NCBI RefSeq assembly: GCF_017303155.1
Contig: NZ_JAEKJR010000002.1
Location: forward strand, 310,001-374,000
Direction: 5' to 3'
Length of the DNA stretch: 64,000 bases
Source: Microbulbifer salipaludis
Lineage (GTDB): Bacteria; Pseudomonadota; Gammaproteobacteria; Pseudomonadales; Cellvibrionaceae
Under the pieces are notes generated by a model, which searched no databases, was not told where the DNA came from, and worked only from the letters and a program-made list of their open reading frames with translations. Positions 45,750-56,275 of the stretch are shown piece after piece. Made by a program: the position numbers and the translations under genes. The number at the start of each line of letters is the position of its first letter. The first letter of the stretch is position 1.

Positions 45750-48653
45750 TTAGAATTCCTGAGATACGCGCAGGTAGTAGGAGCGACCAAAGAGGCGGTA
45801 AGTCGACGGATCGGTACTTGCGTTGAAGCCGAAGTCGATGTACGGAGGCGCTTCGTTGGTCAGGTTGGTTACACCCAGAGACAGACGAGTGTTCGTCGGG
45901 AAGGTGTAAGCAGCGGCCAGGTCGTGGTACAGCTGGGCATCAACCTTCTGAGTGTAATTGATGAAGCTAGCTGGAGCCTCGATTTCACCAATGTACTCAC
46001 CCAGGTAGGAAACGCTCAGGTCGTTCCAGTACCAGTTCACGGAGTAGTTTGCCTTGTCTTCGGCATAAACACTGCCGTTACCAGACATGGTACCAACCTG
46101 GTCTTCAGCTTCATCGCCAGCGAAGGCGGTGCGGCTGTTTTCCAGCTGGCGAACCCACAGCAGGGTAGTTTCAAAGCGACCAAAGTCGGTGTCAAAGCCG
46201 TAACGGGCCTCAAGGTCGACACCTTTGGCGCTCAGTGCAGCGACGTTCACGTTCTGGTCGACAACTTGTGCAACACTGTAATCGCCACGGCGAGTGACCA
46301 GCTGGCAAGCGTCTGAATTACCGGCTACATAGCAGTCATTGAGGATGTACTGTGCGCCCAGAGTGGAGATCAGCTCGTCCATCTCGGTTTGCCAGTAGTC
46401 CAGAGTGACAGAGAGGTCGCCCAGAGGCAGCTCTGGGGTGACGACGAAGCCAGCAGTGAAGGTTTCGCCAGTCTCGGCACCCAAATCGGGGTTGCCGCCT
46501 ACTTTTGCCAGTACCTGTGTATCCAGCTGGGGTGCTGCAGAAGCACATCCGCCGGCGATGTTGCCATCTGAGTCAGGAGTACATGGGTCAGTATACTGAG
46601 GGAAAGAATCAACCTGTCCAGCATACAGTTCGCCAATGCTTGGGGCGCGGAACACTTCGCCCTGAGTTGCGCGGAACTTTACGCCTTCGATGATCTGAGC
46701 TTCGATACCAAGCTGATACACGGTGTCTGATCCGAAGGTGCTGTAGTCATCCCAGCGAACCCCAAGGCTCATATCAAACGATTGGGAGCCATTGTCGTAC
46801 AGCGGAGCAAAAAACTCTGCAAACAATGAGTTCACATTGTAGCCACCCTCAGTGCCAGCACCGGTGTTGCCAGTCACTTCTCCGGCAACCTTGGCAGAAT
46901 CTGGGCGATATACCAAGTGCTCACGACGGTACTCGTAGCCGAATGCGGCGCCCAATGTGCCAGCTGGCAGCTGAGCCAAGTCACCGGAGATAGATGCGTT
47001 GAACTGATCTTGTTCGATTGTGGTTGTATCCACCACAGTTGTGCCAACGTAATCCAGCATTTCTTGGGTGAGAGAGCCTTCACCGCCAAAGAGGTCTACC
47101 GGCACACACCCAGGGATCAAGGTATTTGCGTCGCTCAGGTCAGAGTAACACTCAGGAGTGCCGTCGCCATCCAGATCCGCAGAGGGGCCGAGCGCTTTAG
47201 ACAGGTTGGGGCCGTAGAACTGACCGAAATCGGCGTCCGCACGCTCGCGGAAGCCTTTATTGTAAGAAGCCTCCCAGTCCCAATCTTTAATGGAGCCCTC
47301 AAGGCCGGCGATTGCCTGGAACTGGGTAATATCCTGTTCGAAGCGGCGGTCTAGCTCGGTGACACGTCTACGCGCATCGATAATCGGCAAGCCCAGTTCG
47401 TTGTAATAGTTGTCAGGAGAGATCCCGCTGTAGAAGTTTACCACTTCACGGCCAGCACTCTGATCCGCAGTGTAAACCCACTCTGGGGAGAGTTCAGTGC
47501 CAACATTTACTTCACGGAGAACTTCACCGGTAGTCGGGTCAATAGGGTTGTAGTAACTGTTGTAACCCGGGTCGGTGGGGGAGTTGTATGGCTGAGGGGC
47601 CAGCTCCTGAGCCGATGAACGCAGGTTGGCGCGGAATTCAGAGAAGAATTTGACATTATCAGTCAGGTCGAAATTGGCCTCACTGAAAAGGTTGATGCGC
47701 TCGTAAGGGGTCTGGATGTAGTTTACCGGTGCATAGTTATAGGTGCGGCCGTCATGAGCCACGAGGCCGTTGCCCGGGTTCATGTAAACTCGGTTAGCCA
47801 GAGACGGTGTGCCAGTATTGGTAGTGGTTGGGCGTCCATCGGCGTCCAGGAACAGCAGGTTGCCGTCCGCATTCTGACGCTGAAAGAGCTCATTGGTGGT
47901 CAGACGACCCTCTGGAATCCGGGAAGATCCAACAGGGAAGCCGCTTGTGGCACCCTGGCTCTCAAAGGCCTCCGGGTCAACAATGTAGTAAGAGTCCTGG
48001 AAGAAATCCCAAGGTGTGTCAGATTGATAGATTTCTTCTTGCTTGACGTACTCAGCTCCGAATGTCACGTTACCGCCGTCAAAAGACTTGCCGGTAATGA
48101 AGCTGATGGACTCTTGTGCGCCGGCATCGGCTTCAAAAGAGTCTGAAGTTTGCATCTCAAATTTAATGCCTTCAAAGTCTTTTTTGGTGATGATGTTTAC
48201 AACACCAGCAACCGCGTCGGCGCCGTAAGCAGCGGAAGCGCCGTCTTTCAGGATTTCAACGCGATCGATCATTACCGCCGGGATGGTCTGGTAGTCGCCA
48301 CCGTCAACTGTACGCTTGCCGTTTACCAGAGTCAGGGTGCGGATGGCGCCCAGGCCGCGCAGGTCTACCTGAACGGAACCGTTACCGCCATTGTTGGTGG
48401 TGGTGCCGATCGGGGAGCCGGACATGGCCGGCAGACGCTGCAGCAGGTCACCAACGTCGGTGATACCGGTCGCTTGCATTTCTTCTGAGGTCAGAACGGT
48501 AACTGGGCTGGAGCTTTCCAGGTCAGCACGCTTAATGCGTGAACCGGTAACCACAACTTCTTCTACCATCTGCGCATCTTCTTGCGCGAATGCTGGCAGG
48601 GCGGGAACCATAATCGTAGCGGCTACGGCTACGGACAGGAGGTTCTTTCTCAT
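45750..48653 (-). CDS. TonB-dependent receptor
   Basis: The ATG at 48653 follows GAGAGGA and gives a signal peptide (MRKNLLSVAVAATIMVPALP, cleavage near AFAQED); the frame runs 67 codons upstream through a sequence with no signal features. The 967-residue product has EEVVVTGSRIKR, a plug with LTLVNGKRTV and RVEILKDGASAAYGADA, and a long barrel ending in Phe (YLRVSQEF). Its best similarity in this window is to the other large receptors, not to the siderophore receptor. The substrate is unknown; peptide or glycan uptake is inference. Confidence 0.9.
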   Translation of the reverse strand: MRKNLLSVAVAATIMVPALPAFAQEDAQMVEEVVVTGSRIKRADLESSSPVTVLTSEEMQATGITDVGDLLQRLPAMSGSPIGTTTNNGGNGSVQVDLRGLGAIRTLTLVNGKRTVDGGDYQTIPAVMIDRVEILKDGASAAYGADAVAGVVNIITKKDFEGIKFEMQTSDSFEADAGAQESISFITGKSFDGGNVTFGAEYVKQEEIYQSDTPWDFFQDSYYIVDPEAFESQGATSGFPVGSSRIPEGRLTTNELFQRQNADGNLLFLDADGRPTTTNTGTPSLANRVYMNPGNGLVAHDGRTYNYAPVNYIQTPYERINLFSEANFDLTDNVKFFSEFRANLRSSAQELAPQPYNSPTDPGYNSYYNPIDPTTGEVLREVNVGTELSPEWVYTADQSAGREVVNFYSGISPDNYYNELGLPIIDARRRVTELDRRFEQDITQFQAIAGLEGSIKDWDWEASYNKGFRERADADFGQFYGPNLSKALGPSADLDGDGTPECYSDLSDANTLIPGCVPVDLFGGEGSLTQEMLDYVGTTVVDTTTIEQDQFNASISGDLAQLPAGTLGAAFGYEYRREHLVYRPDSAKVAGEVTGNTGAGTEGGYNVNSLFAEFFAPLYDNGSQSFDMSLGVRWDDYSTFGSDTVYQLGIEAQIIEGVKFRATQGEVFRAPSIGELYAGQVDSFPQYTDPCTPDSDGNIAGGCASAAPQLDTQVLAKVGGNPDLGAETGETFTAGFVVTPELPLGDLSVTLDYWQTEMDELISTLGAQYILNDCYVAGNSDACQLVTRRGDYSVAQVVDQNVNVAALSAKGVDLEARYGFDTDFGRFETTLLWVRQLENSRTAFAGDEAEDQVGTMSGNGSVYAEDKANYSVNWYWNDLSVSYLGEYIGEIEAPASFINYTQKVDAQLYHDLAAAYTFPTNTRLSLGVTNLTNEAPPYIDFGFNASTDPSTYRLFGRSYYLRVSQEF

Positions 48654-48985
48654 TGTAAATCCTCTCTTGATCGTTGGATTTATAGTGTGTTGCCAAGGAT
48701 TGGCGTGTGCGGAAACGACTACCCCCAAGCGGTCATTTCCTTCCCAACGTGTATTTAACGTATGGGGAAAAGGTTCCCTCAAAAAAAAATACAAATATTT
48801 GGCAGTCATCGAATGACAGCTTGGGCAGTTATGCCTGCGGGGGTTGGCGGACATTAGTCTGCATCAGTTGCATTTGCCGGTAGAGCTGGTGATGCAGGAG
48901 GGGCGGGGGGTATTGGGGGAAGGAAAGGGTGGGTATAAAAAAGCCCCGCCGGGAGGGGCGGGGCTGTGTGGAGGTATGGTGGGGC
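48654..48985. other. Intergenic region between two receptor genes
   Basis: About 330 bp with no gene. It holds the ribosome site of the receptor at 48653, an A-run near 48781, a purine-rich tract at 48890-48935, and the minus-strand terminator of the next receptor. Confidence 0.5.
48936..48965 (-). terminator. Terminator of the receptor at 48986-51766
   Basis: AGCCCCGCC (48942-48950) pairs with GGCGGGGCT (48957-48965); on the minus strand a T-run follows (A-run 48937-48942). Confidence 0.85.
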
Positions 48986-51766
48986 TTAGAACCGCAATGT
49001 CACGCTGCCGTAGAAGAAGCGGCCGACGGTGTCGTAGCTTCTCATCAGGGTGTTCATGTCATCGTTGTTGGTGACGTATGGCGGTTGCTGGTTCCAGACG
49101 TTACGGATACCGCCGGTCAGGGTCACGTTCTCCCAGCGGAAGTAGTTGAAGTTCACGTCCTGGTACCAGGTCGCGTCGATGTGGGTGGCGAGGTCGCCGG
49201 GCGACGGATCAAAGTCGTCCACTTCACCGAGCATGCGCACGGTGGTGAAGGCGCTCCAGCAGTCGTACTCGTAGCCCACGGTGCCGTAGAACTTCCACTC
49301 GGGGAAGGCGACGATGGCGGTAGTTACCGGGTCGGCACCGAAGTAACCTGCCAGGTCAACGGTGGGGTCCTCTGAGCTGCCGCGGTACTTCCACTCGTGG
49401 AGGTAAGTGGCGGAAAGGTTGACGCTGACTATGCCGCCACCGGCGTCCACACTGTAGTCGAATCCGAGGTCGACACCGGAGGTTTCAAAGGTCGCGACGT
49501 TCTGGCTGTTCAGCAGCTGGCCCGCGATGGTCAGGTCCGAGGCACGACGTGTGGGTGCGCCCTGGGATGGGCTAGTGCCCACTGCCGGTGCACCGGTGAT
49601 CAGGTTACACAGCGGCGAGCTGAAGTTGGGGCTCTCGTAACAGCCCTGCACGATGGTATTCGTGGTTAGGGTGCCGATGGCATCGTCGATACTGATATTG
49701 AAGTAATCGACGGTGAAGCCCATATCGTCAGTAAAGCTCGGCGTCCATACCGCACCCAGTGTCCAGCTTTCCGATTTCTCTGCTTCCAGGTCCGGGTTGC
49801 CGCCAAACAGGCCGGTGGCCTGGGTGGAAGCAATGGTGGTGCCGGGAGCAATACCGTCGGCGGCACAGTTCGCCTGCACGTTGGCGTTATCTGCCGAACC
49901 ATATTCGTTACACGGGTCCGAATAGCTCTCTGCCGACACGGTTGGTGGCAGGAAGAGGTCATCCAGCCCCGGTGCACGGAAACCCTCGGAGTATGTGCCA
50001 CGGAAGCGCAGCTCATCCAACGGTGCGTATTCGAGTACTACTCCGAAGGTGGTGTCGTCACCAATGGTGCTGTAGTCCGAATAGCGGAAAGAAGCTTCGA
50101 ACGCGAGTACTTCCGCCCATGGACGGCTATCCAGAATGGGGATGCGGACCTCGCCGTAGAATTCATCCACGCTGTAGTTGCCGCCCCAAGCGTCGCCACT
50201 GACAAAGTAGATTTGCCCAATTTGCGCGGCCCCGTCCGGGACAATTTCTGCGCGCTCTGATCTGTGCTCGTAGCCAACCGCCCAAGCGGGCGCCTCGCTC
50301 GCCAGACTCCAGTCGCCGAAATCGCCCACCAGGTTGGCTTGTACGCTGCGCAGGCTGGAGCGCTCGACCGGGGAGTTGGTCACCAGTGCATAGTTTTGCA
50401 TGGCGGGGGTCAGCGACCCTTCCACGAAGGGGTTCCATGCGGGGACGTTACCGGAATCGGCAAGCGCTGCCGCACATTCCGGGTCTGCCGCACAAGCTGC
50501 CGGGTCGAGCAGATTCTGGAAGCGCACGGTATTGCCGCGGCCGCGGTCGATCTGAGAGTCGACCCAGCGCGCGTAATTGTACGAGAGGTCCCAAGTCCAC
50601 TCGTTACAGAATTCGCCCTCAAGGCCGATCACACCACGCCAGGTGTTCAGGTCCTGGGAGAACGCCCGTCCGCCGGTTTCTTCCAGGCGGCGGCCAATGT
50701 TGACTGGTTCGCCAATGGGATTGTAAGGGTTGCTAACGGGTACTTCTGGGCCCCAGAAGGTGCCCTCGGCCGCAAGCAGCTGGTCTGAGCGGCGGTTTAC
50801 GAACGAGAGTTCACTGAAGGCGTTGATGGTGGTGACATCTTTCCAGTCGTACAGCTCGTAGGTACCGTAGCCGTACATTGACGCCACTTCTTGCGGCGTA
50901 ATCAGGTAGCTGACTGCGGCGAAGTTGTAGGCGTCGGTGGCCGCATTGAAGTCACGAACGACTCCCGTTACCGGGTCAACAATAAGCTGGTCGGAATTTG
51001 CGGTTGGGGAGAAACGGGCCGGGGTCGTGGTGGCACTGCCGCCGCACACGACGTTGCCGCCAATCTCCCGCAGGGGGCACTCGGAGAACCGGCGATCGGA
51101 CTGGAAGATATCCTCCCGCTTGGTGTACTGCGCGTTGATCATCACGTGGCCGCGATCATTCGACGCGCCGAGTGTCATGGCGGCCAGGTACTCGTCACCG
51201 TCACCGTGGGTGGAAGCCCCGTAGTCGAAGGTCAGCTCAGCGCCCTCGAACCCTTTTTTGGTGATGATGTTAATCACACCGGCGATGGCGTCGGAACCGT
51301 AAATGGTCGAGGCACCGTCCCGCAGGATTTCTACCCGCTCAATGATGGAGGTCGGGATGGTGTTCAGGTCGACCACCCCGGTGGCACCGGCTGAAGAGCT
51401 CAGGCGACGGCCATTCATTAAAATCAGTGTCCGGGATGAGCCCAGGCCGCGCAGTGATACGGTTGAGAGACCGGCGCTACCGTTGTTCACCGAGGAGCCG
51501 AGCTGGCCACCGGTCATTGATGGAATGTTCTGCAGGAAGTCTTCCAGCGTTGTCTGGCCCGATTGTTCCAGTGCTGCAGCATCGAACACGCTGATAGGGG
51601 TGGCGCTATTCGCATCGGTCGCACGTTGAATGCGAGAACCGGTTACAACAATTTCCTCAACCTGCGCCTGTGCATCCTGAGCAATAGAAACGGTAGAAAA
51701 GCTGGATGTTACGGCGGCAGCTGCGATCGCGCCCTTGATTGCCCGAGAAAGACGGGTTTTGTCCAT
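48986..51766 (-). CDS. TonB-dependent receptor
   Basis: The ATG at 51766 follows AGGAGAGG and starts MDKTRLSRAIKGAIAAAAVT with a signal cleavage near SIAQDA. The 926-residue protein has EEIVVTGSRIQR, a plug with LILMNGRRLS and RVEILRDGASTIYGSDA, and a barrel ending in Phe (FYGSVTLRF). It belongs with the neighbouring large receptors and is not close to classic siderophore receptors. It is an outer-membrane importer energised by TonB-ExbB-ExbD; substrate unknown. Confidence 0.9.
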   Translation of the reverse strand: MDKTRLSRAIKGAIAAAAVTSSFSTVSIAQDAQAQVEEIVVTGSRIQRATDANSATPISVFDAAALEQSGQTTLEDFLQNIPSMTGGQLGSSVNNGSAGLSTVSLRGLGSSRTLILMNGRRLSSSAGATGVVDLNTIPTSIIERVEILRDGASTIYGSDAIAGVINIITKKGFEGAELTFDYGASTHGDGDEYLAAMTLGASNDRGHVMINAQYTKREDIFQSDRRFSECPLREIGGNVVCGGSATTTPARFSPTANSDQLIVDPVTGVVRDFNAATDAYNFAAVSYLITPQEVASMYGYGTYELYDWKDVTTINAFSELSFVNRRSDQLLAAEGTFWGPEVPVSNPYNPIGEPVNIGRRLEETGGRAFSQDLNTWRGVIGLEGEFCNEWTWDLSYNYARWVDSQIDRGRGNTVRFQNLLDPAACAADPECAAALADSGNVPAWNPFVEGSLTPAMQNYALVTNSPVERSSLRSVQANLVGDFGDWSLASEAPAWAVGYEHRSERAEIVPDGAAQIGQIYFVSGDAWGGNYSVDEFYGEVRIPILDSRPWAEVLAFEASFRYSDYSTIGDDTTFGVVLEYAPLDELRFRGTYSEGFRAPGLDDLFLPPTVSAESYSDPCNEYGSADNANVQANCAADGIAPGTTIASTQATGLFGGNPDLEAEKSESWTLGAVWTPSFTDDMGFTVDYFNISIDDAIGTLTTNTIVQGCYESPNFSSPLCNLITGAPAVGTSPSQGAPTRRASDLTIAGQLLNSQNVATFETSGVDLGFDYSVDAGGGIVSVNLSATYLHEWKYRGSSEDPTVDLAGYFGADPVTTAIVAFPEWKFYGTVGYEYDCWSAFTTVRMLGEVDDFDPSPGDLATHIDATWYQDVNFNYFRWENVTLTGGIRNVWNQQPPYVTNNDDMNTLMRSYDTVGRFFYGSVTLRF

Positions 51767-52172
51767 GGTATACCTCTCCTGATACCGGTGATGTTCGCCG
51801 AATATGGCCGTGCCCTCCCTGACAACTACGCACATCTATCAACAGAGGCTTGCTATCAACCCTAGAACAATTTTTCTTTCTTCAAGGTTATTCGTGAATG
51901 AAATTGCGCCTTTGGTTCGTTTTCGCCAATTGTGGCGTCAAAAAAAGAAAAAATTACGAACCGGATGTGCGGTGGTTTTGCGGCCGCGCGCAGCGAGTGG
52001 CTGCGCGGGTTTTGATGAAATAGGCTGATTCTTTGCGAAAAAAGAAATTCGCGAAGCTGCGGCCAAACAAACGCCGGTTCACAGGCCGGTATGTGTCAGC
52101 CTACGAACTGTGTGATCCGCAATCAGAATAGAGGAGAAATCTGCAGTGGTGGAGCCGTTGGCAGCGGCTGCT
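51767..52172. other. Intergenic region between receptor genes
   Basis: About 400 bp with no gene. It contains the small inverted repeat CGCCAATTGTGGCG near 51925, flanked by T- and A-runs, and a Pur/Pyr-rich stretch. No promoter could be assigned with confidence. Confidence 0.45.
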
Positions 52173-55064
52173 TCACATTGTGAAGCTGAAGGTGGTGTAC
52201 CAGTAGCGCCCGGTCAGGTCGTAGGTGCGCGCATCAAAGTTATCGTTGAATGCGGAGGCGGCAAAGGGCGGCGCCTCGTCCAGCAGGTTATCGATGCCTA
52301 CCGCAAAGCGATAGCCGCTGGGCATACCGTAGGCAACCTGCAAATCGTGCGTTGACCAGCTGTCGATTTTGCGAGTCACATACTGGTCGTTGACGGTGAA
52401 GCTTTCCTGCAGGTCACTGACATAATGTACGGTGTACCCGGCCTCCCAGCGCCCCCGTTGCCAGTAAACGCCGGTGTTCGCTTTCCATTCCGGCAGTGAG
52501 CCGGCCCCGCCGCTGGCAGAATCTGCAAAGGTGCCGGAGAGATCCTCAATGGGACTGCCGGGTGCCAGCTGGTTGAGGTAACTGGCCATGTGGCTGCCGT
52601 TCATGGACCAGCGGAGAAGGCCCAGTTTCCGAGATTGATGCTGGTAACGCAGGCTGGCATCGATACCGCGCACCTCCCTTGCACCGATGTTGAGGCGAGT
52701 GGCAACGATTCGCGTGATATCGCCGCGGGCATCCCGTATTACCCGGTCCCCGAACAACCCATTGGTTGCATTTTCGTTGATCAGGTACTGTGGGCTGGTA
52801 TCAATGACGTCGTTCTGGCGTATCTCGAACAGGTCCAGGCTGGTATGAAAGCCGGTGTAGTCGCCGGGTGTCCACACGATGCCGAGGGATCGGTTGTCCG
52901 AAGTTTCGGGCTGCAGGTCGGGGTTGCCGCCAAATTCGGTAAGGTACTGAATACGCGCCTGGTCTGCACGGCCGCTGCAGCCTGGCAGCGAAGTAGCATT
53001 GCTATTGGTGCACGGATCGAAAAGGAACTCCTGGCTCTGGTATCCCGTCTGGTTCATGTCCACCAGCGTGGGCGCTTTGAAACCGGTGGCGTAACTGGCG
53101 CGCACCAGCAGCGAGGGGATGGGACGCCAGCGCAGCGCCAATTTCGGATTCGCAGTATTGCCGAAGTCGCTGTAATCGGAATACCGAATAGCGCCATCCA
53201 GCCACAGTGTGTCCGCCTTAAGGGGCAGGGATATTTCGCCGAATGCCTCTCCGATCAGGCGCATACCCTGCGCAGAGCCAGAGGCGATACCGCCAATCAG
53301 TGACAGTCCGTTGATGTCGGTCGAGTTGAAGTCGATGGCTTCACGGCGAACTTCCACGCCGGCGGCGGCGAGAATGTCGCCGGCGTGGTTCCGCCCCAGC
53401 GGCCCGTCGGCAATATAGGTCAGGGACGCCATGCGGCTGGCGCCGTTCACGCGGTTTTCCCCGCGTATGAAGTCCAGCTGTTCGCCATCAATACTGCCCG
53501 GGGTGCCGAGCAGGTTGATCGGCACGCAGTTGGATTCCACGTTGCAGATGTCGCTGCCTTTCAGTCCGGCGGACAGGCGAAGCGGGTCGATGAGGTTGGT
53601 CAGGCGCTCTCTGGCCTCGGTGTAGTGTGCGGCCGCGGTGAGCTCCCACTGCCAGTCTCCGGCATCGCCCTTCAGGCCGCTATTCAGGCGCCAGGTGTCG
53701 GTGCTGTTGTACTGAACCCGTGGGCCCAGTTCCAGCACGCGTTTGCGCACGTCGGTGATTTCTTCGCCAAACGGGTTGTACACCTGGTCAGCGGCAATGG
53801 TCAGGTCGCCGTTGTCAAAGCGAGTGAACACCGGCGTGGCCGCCATGGTGGATTCGGCGCGGGTGCGCACGGCCATCAGCTCTGCATAGGTTGCCACCGT
53901 GTCGCTGAGACGGTGGCTGCCGGCTATATACAGGGACTGCTTTTCCGAGGGCACCAGCGCGGAGGTCTGCTCGCGGAAGTTGTACAGGTCTTCCGTGGTC
54001 CACGGGGTGTAACCGTCGCCGCGCTTGCTGACAACGCCATCCGACAGGGCGATATACCCCTGCGGGGAAGCGGAGGAGCGTAGATCGGTGCCGCCGCGGG
54101 AGCGGTTGTCGGCAGAGGCGGAGAGATCGCGGTCGCGGCTGAAAATTTCCCCCTGGCGGTAGTGGGCCAGGCTGAACATCAGATGGCGCTCTTCATCACC
54201 GGCACCCCAGGTCACACTGTACGACTGGGTTTGCTGGTCGCCGCGCTCGGCTTGGCCGTAGTAGCTGTTCAGTGAGAGGCCATCGAACTCGCGGCGTAAA
54301 ATGATGTTCACCACGCCGGCAATCGCGTCCGAACCGTACACCGCGGAGGCGCCGTCTTTCAGTACTTCAATGCGGTCAACCGCAGACAGCGGGATGGTAT
54401 TGAGGTCGGCTGCTTCGCCTCCGAAGCCATTATTGACGATACGGCGGCCGTTGATCAGCACAAGAGTATTGCTTGCCGGCAGTCCGCGCAGGGTCACGGT
54501 GGCGGTGCCGTTGCCGCCGTTGGTAACCGAGGTACTGGTGGAGTTGCCGGACACCGCCGGCAAAAACTTCAGGAGCTCGGCGACTGTCTGGGCGCCGGTG
54601 ATTTCCAGCTCTGGTTGCGCGAGTACGTCAATCGGGGCGTAACTGTCGAGTTTCAGGTGGCGCAGGTGGCTACCGGTCAGGTTGCGTCCGGTGACTGTGA
54701 TTTCTTCCGCAGGAAGGAGTTTTGCGTTGCCGCCTTCATCGACTTCCTCGCTCCGTGCGATCACGGCGATGGCATTGGTGCCCGTGTGGGTGAACGTGAG
54801 GGCGGTTTTCTTCAGCAGCTGGTGCAGGGCGGGGGCAATACTGCCATCCGGGGTGTCCAGGTGCTGCTGAGGGATATAAATAGAAGAAGCACTGCGATCC
54901 TGAACAACGAGGGAAACCCGGCATTGGCGCCCAAGGGTGATCAGCGCCCGGGATAGAGGGCCCGAGGCAAGCTTTACCCCGGATTTGGGGCAGGACGCAA
55001 CGGCACTTTCAGAGAGTGCCAGTAGGCCCGTCAGTGACAGTACAGCCCAGTGCCTGAAATTCAA
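52173..55064 (-). CDS. TonB-dependent transducer with N-terminal STN domain (FecA-type architecture)
   Basis: The start is most likely the TTG at 55064 (signal peptide FRHWAVLSLTGLLALSESAVA); the nearby ATG is out of frame. The 963-residue protein has an STN signalling domain (about residues 35-105, with PLSRALITLGRQCRVSLVVQ), a plug with LVLINGRRIV and RIEVLKDGASAVYGSDA, and a barrel. It ends TFSFTM, so the usual terminal aromatic is not the last residue. The next genes on the strand upstream are fecR-like (55202-56275) and an ECF sigma factor (56702-57229), the layout of a cell-surface signalling system. The ligand is not known. Confidence 0.9.
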   Translation of the reverse strand: MNFRHWAVLSLTGLLALSESAVASCPKSGVKLASGPLSRALITLGRQCRVSLVVQDRSASSIYIPQQHLDTPDGSIAPALHQLLKKTALTFTHTGTNAIAVIARSEEVDEGGNAKLLPAEEITVTGRNLTGSHLRHLKLDSYAPIDVLAQPELEITGAQTVAELLKFLPAVSGNSTSTSVTNGGNGTATVTLRGLPASNTLVLINGRRIVNNGFGGEAADLNTIPLSAVDRIEVLKDGASAVYGSDAIAGVVNIILRREFDGLSLNSYYGQAERGDQQTQSYSVTWGAGDEERHLMFSLAHYRQGEIFSRDRDLSASADNRSRGGTDLRSSASPQGYIALSDGVVSKRGDGYTPWTTEDLYNFREQTSALVPSEKQSLYIAGSHRLSDTVATYAELMAVRTRAESTMAATPVFTRFDNGDLTIAADQVYNPFGEEITDVRKRVLELGPRVQYNSTDTWRLNSGLKGDAGDWQWELTAAAHYTEARERLTNLIDPLRLSAGLKGSDICNVESNCVPINLLGTPGSIDGEQLDFIRGENRVNGASRMASLTYIADGPLGRNHAGDILAAAGVEVRREAIDFNSTDINGLSLIGGIASGSAQGMRLIGEAFGEISLPLKADTLWLDGAIRYSDYSDFGNTANPKLALRWRPIPSLLVRASYATGFKAPTLVDMNQTGYQSQEFLFDPCTNSNATSLPGCSGRADQARIQYLTEFGGNPDLQPETSDNRSLGIVWTPGDYTGFHTSLDLFEIRQNDVIDTSPQYLINENATNGLFGDRVIRDARGDITRIVATRLNIGAREVRGIDASLRYQHQSRKLGLLRWSMNGSHMASYLNQLAPGSPIEDLSGTFADSASGGAGSLPEWKANTGVYWQRGRWEAGYTVHYVSDLQESFTVNDQYVTRKIDSWSTHDLQVAYGMPSGYRFAVGIDNLLDEAPPFAASAFNDNFDARTYDLTGRYWYTTFSFTM

Positions 55065-55201
55065 CTCTGCTCATCCCACCTGCAAAACCGACGCGATCGG
55101 CGATCGGGCACTGCAGCTTATTGCTGTTTAGTAGTGTGGTTGGGGTGACTGATGCGCTTTTGGCTAAAAAAAGAACGGCCACCCGAGGCAGGTTTTATAT
55201 C

Positions 55202-56275
55202 TCAGTTAGGCTTGGCTGACAAGAGAGTCAGGTTGGGATTGCTCTGGTCCTGTTCGAGACCCAGTGCTGCGGCGATCGCAGCTAGGGTGCTTTCCGGGTC
55301 GGTCAGCTCGAAGGTGCCGGACAGCGTCTGGTCGCTCACCGCAGGGGAGGCGGCGGCAGGAACCTTGAGGTAGCGGTTGAGTTCTTCCAGGGCTTCGCCG
55401 AGGGGTGTCTCATCAAAGACCAGTTGTCCGAGAGTCCAGTCCAGTGCCTCTTCTGGTGAGGTGCGGCCAACGTCAGACAGGCCACTGTTGGACACGCTTA
55501 CCTTCTGGTTGCGGGTCAGCTTGACGGACTCTGGCTGCAGGCCGCTGGCGGTGCGAGCTTCACTGACGGCCACGGTGCCCCCGGTTACCGAGACACGGGT
55601 ATTTTCCGGGTTGCGCTCTACGTTGAATTGGGTGCCGAGGACGCGGATGTTGGCGCTGCCAGCTTCCACGGTAAACGGGCGCGAGGTCTGGCGAGCTACA
55701 TCAAAGAAGGCTTCACCGCGCAGCAGCTGTGTGCGACGGGACTCCCGGCTAAAGCTGACAACCAGTTCAGAGTTGGTGTTGAGCTTTACTTCAGAGCCAT
55801 CGGGCAGGGCGATGGTGCGGGTCTCGCCAACGGCGGTGGTGTACATCTGCTGAGGGGCCGGGGCTTGCTGAAGCCACTGGTTGCCGATCCAAAGGGCAAT
55901 GCCCAGGCAGGCAGCCACGGCGCTTCCGCCCATCAGCCACTGAGGCAGGTTCCAGCCGCCAACGTCGCTGGTGCTGGTGTGCGCGGTGGGTCGGGATTTG
56001 GGGGTTGCGGAGTTGCTGTTCGCTCGGTAGTCGGCGCTCGGGACGCTCTCCGGGTAAAGCTCATCCAGGGGCATATGGGAAAGTGCGCCCAGGTCACCCC
56101 AGAGTTCCGCCATTTCATCAAACGCCTGGCGGTTAGCAGCGGACTCGGCCATCCATTCGGCAAAAGCGCGGCGGTCAGCTGGGCTGATCGCGTCGGATCG
56201 CAGGCGAGCAACCCAGGCACATGCCTGGTCCAGCCTGTCTTCCGTTGGAACGTCTTGTACTTCCTGAGGGTTCAC
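55202..56275 (-). CDS. FecR-family anti-sigma/regulator
   Basis: A GTG start gives a 357-residue protein. The N-terminal cytoplasmic part is a DUF4880-type region (LDQACAWVARLRSD, WMAESAANRQAFDEMAELW). One membrane helix lies near residues 113-135 (GGSAVAACLGIALWIGNQW). The periplasmic FecR domain follows (GETRTIALPDGSEVKLNTNS, LRGEAFFDVARQ, LGTQFNVER), then a C-terminal STN-like fold (LGEALEELNRYLKV). FecR proteins connect the TBDR's STN domain to an ECF sigma factor across the membrane. The receptor lies 137 nt downstream. Confidence 0.92.
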   Translation of the reverse strand: MNPQEVQDVPTEDRLDQACAWVARLRSDAISPADRRAFAEWMAESAANRQAFDEMAELWGDLGALSHMPLDELYPESVPSADYRANSNSATPKSRPTAHTSTSDVGGWNLPQWLMGGSAVAACLGIALWIGNQWLQQAPAPQQMYTTAVGETRTIALPDGSEVKLNTNSELVVSFSRESRRTQLLRGEAFFDVARQTSRPFTVEAGSANIRVLGTQFNVERNPENTRVSVTGGTVAVSEARTASGLQPESVKLTRNQKVSVSNSGLSDVGRTSPEEALDWTLGQLVFDETPLGEALEELNRYLKVPAAASPAVSDQTLSGTFELTDPESTLAAIAAALGLEQDQSNPNLTLLSAKPN

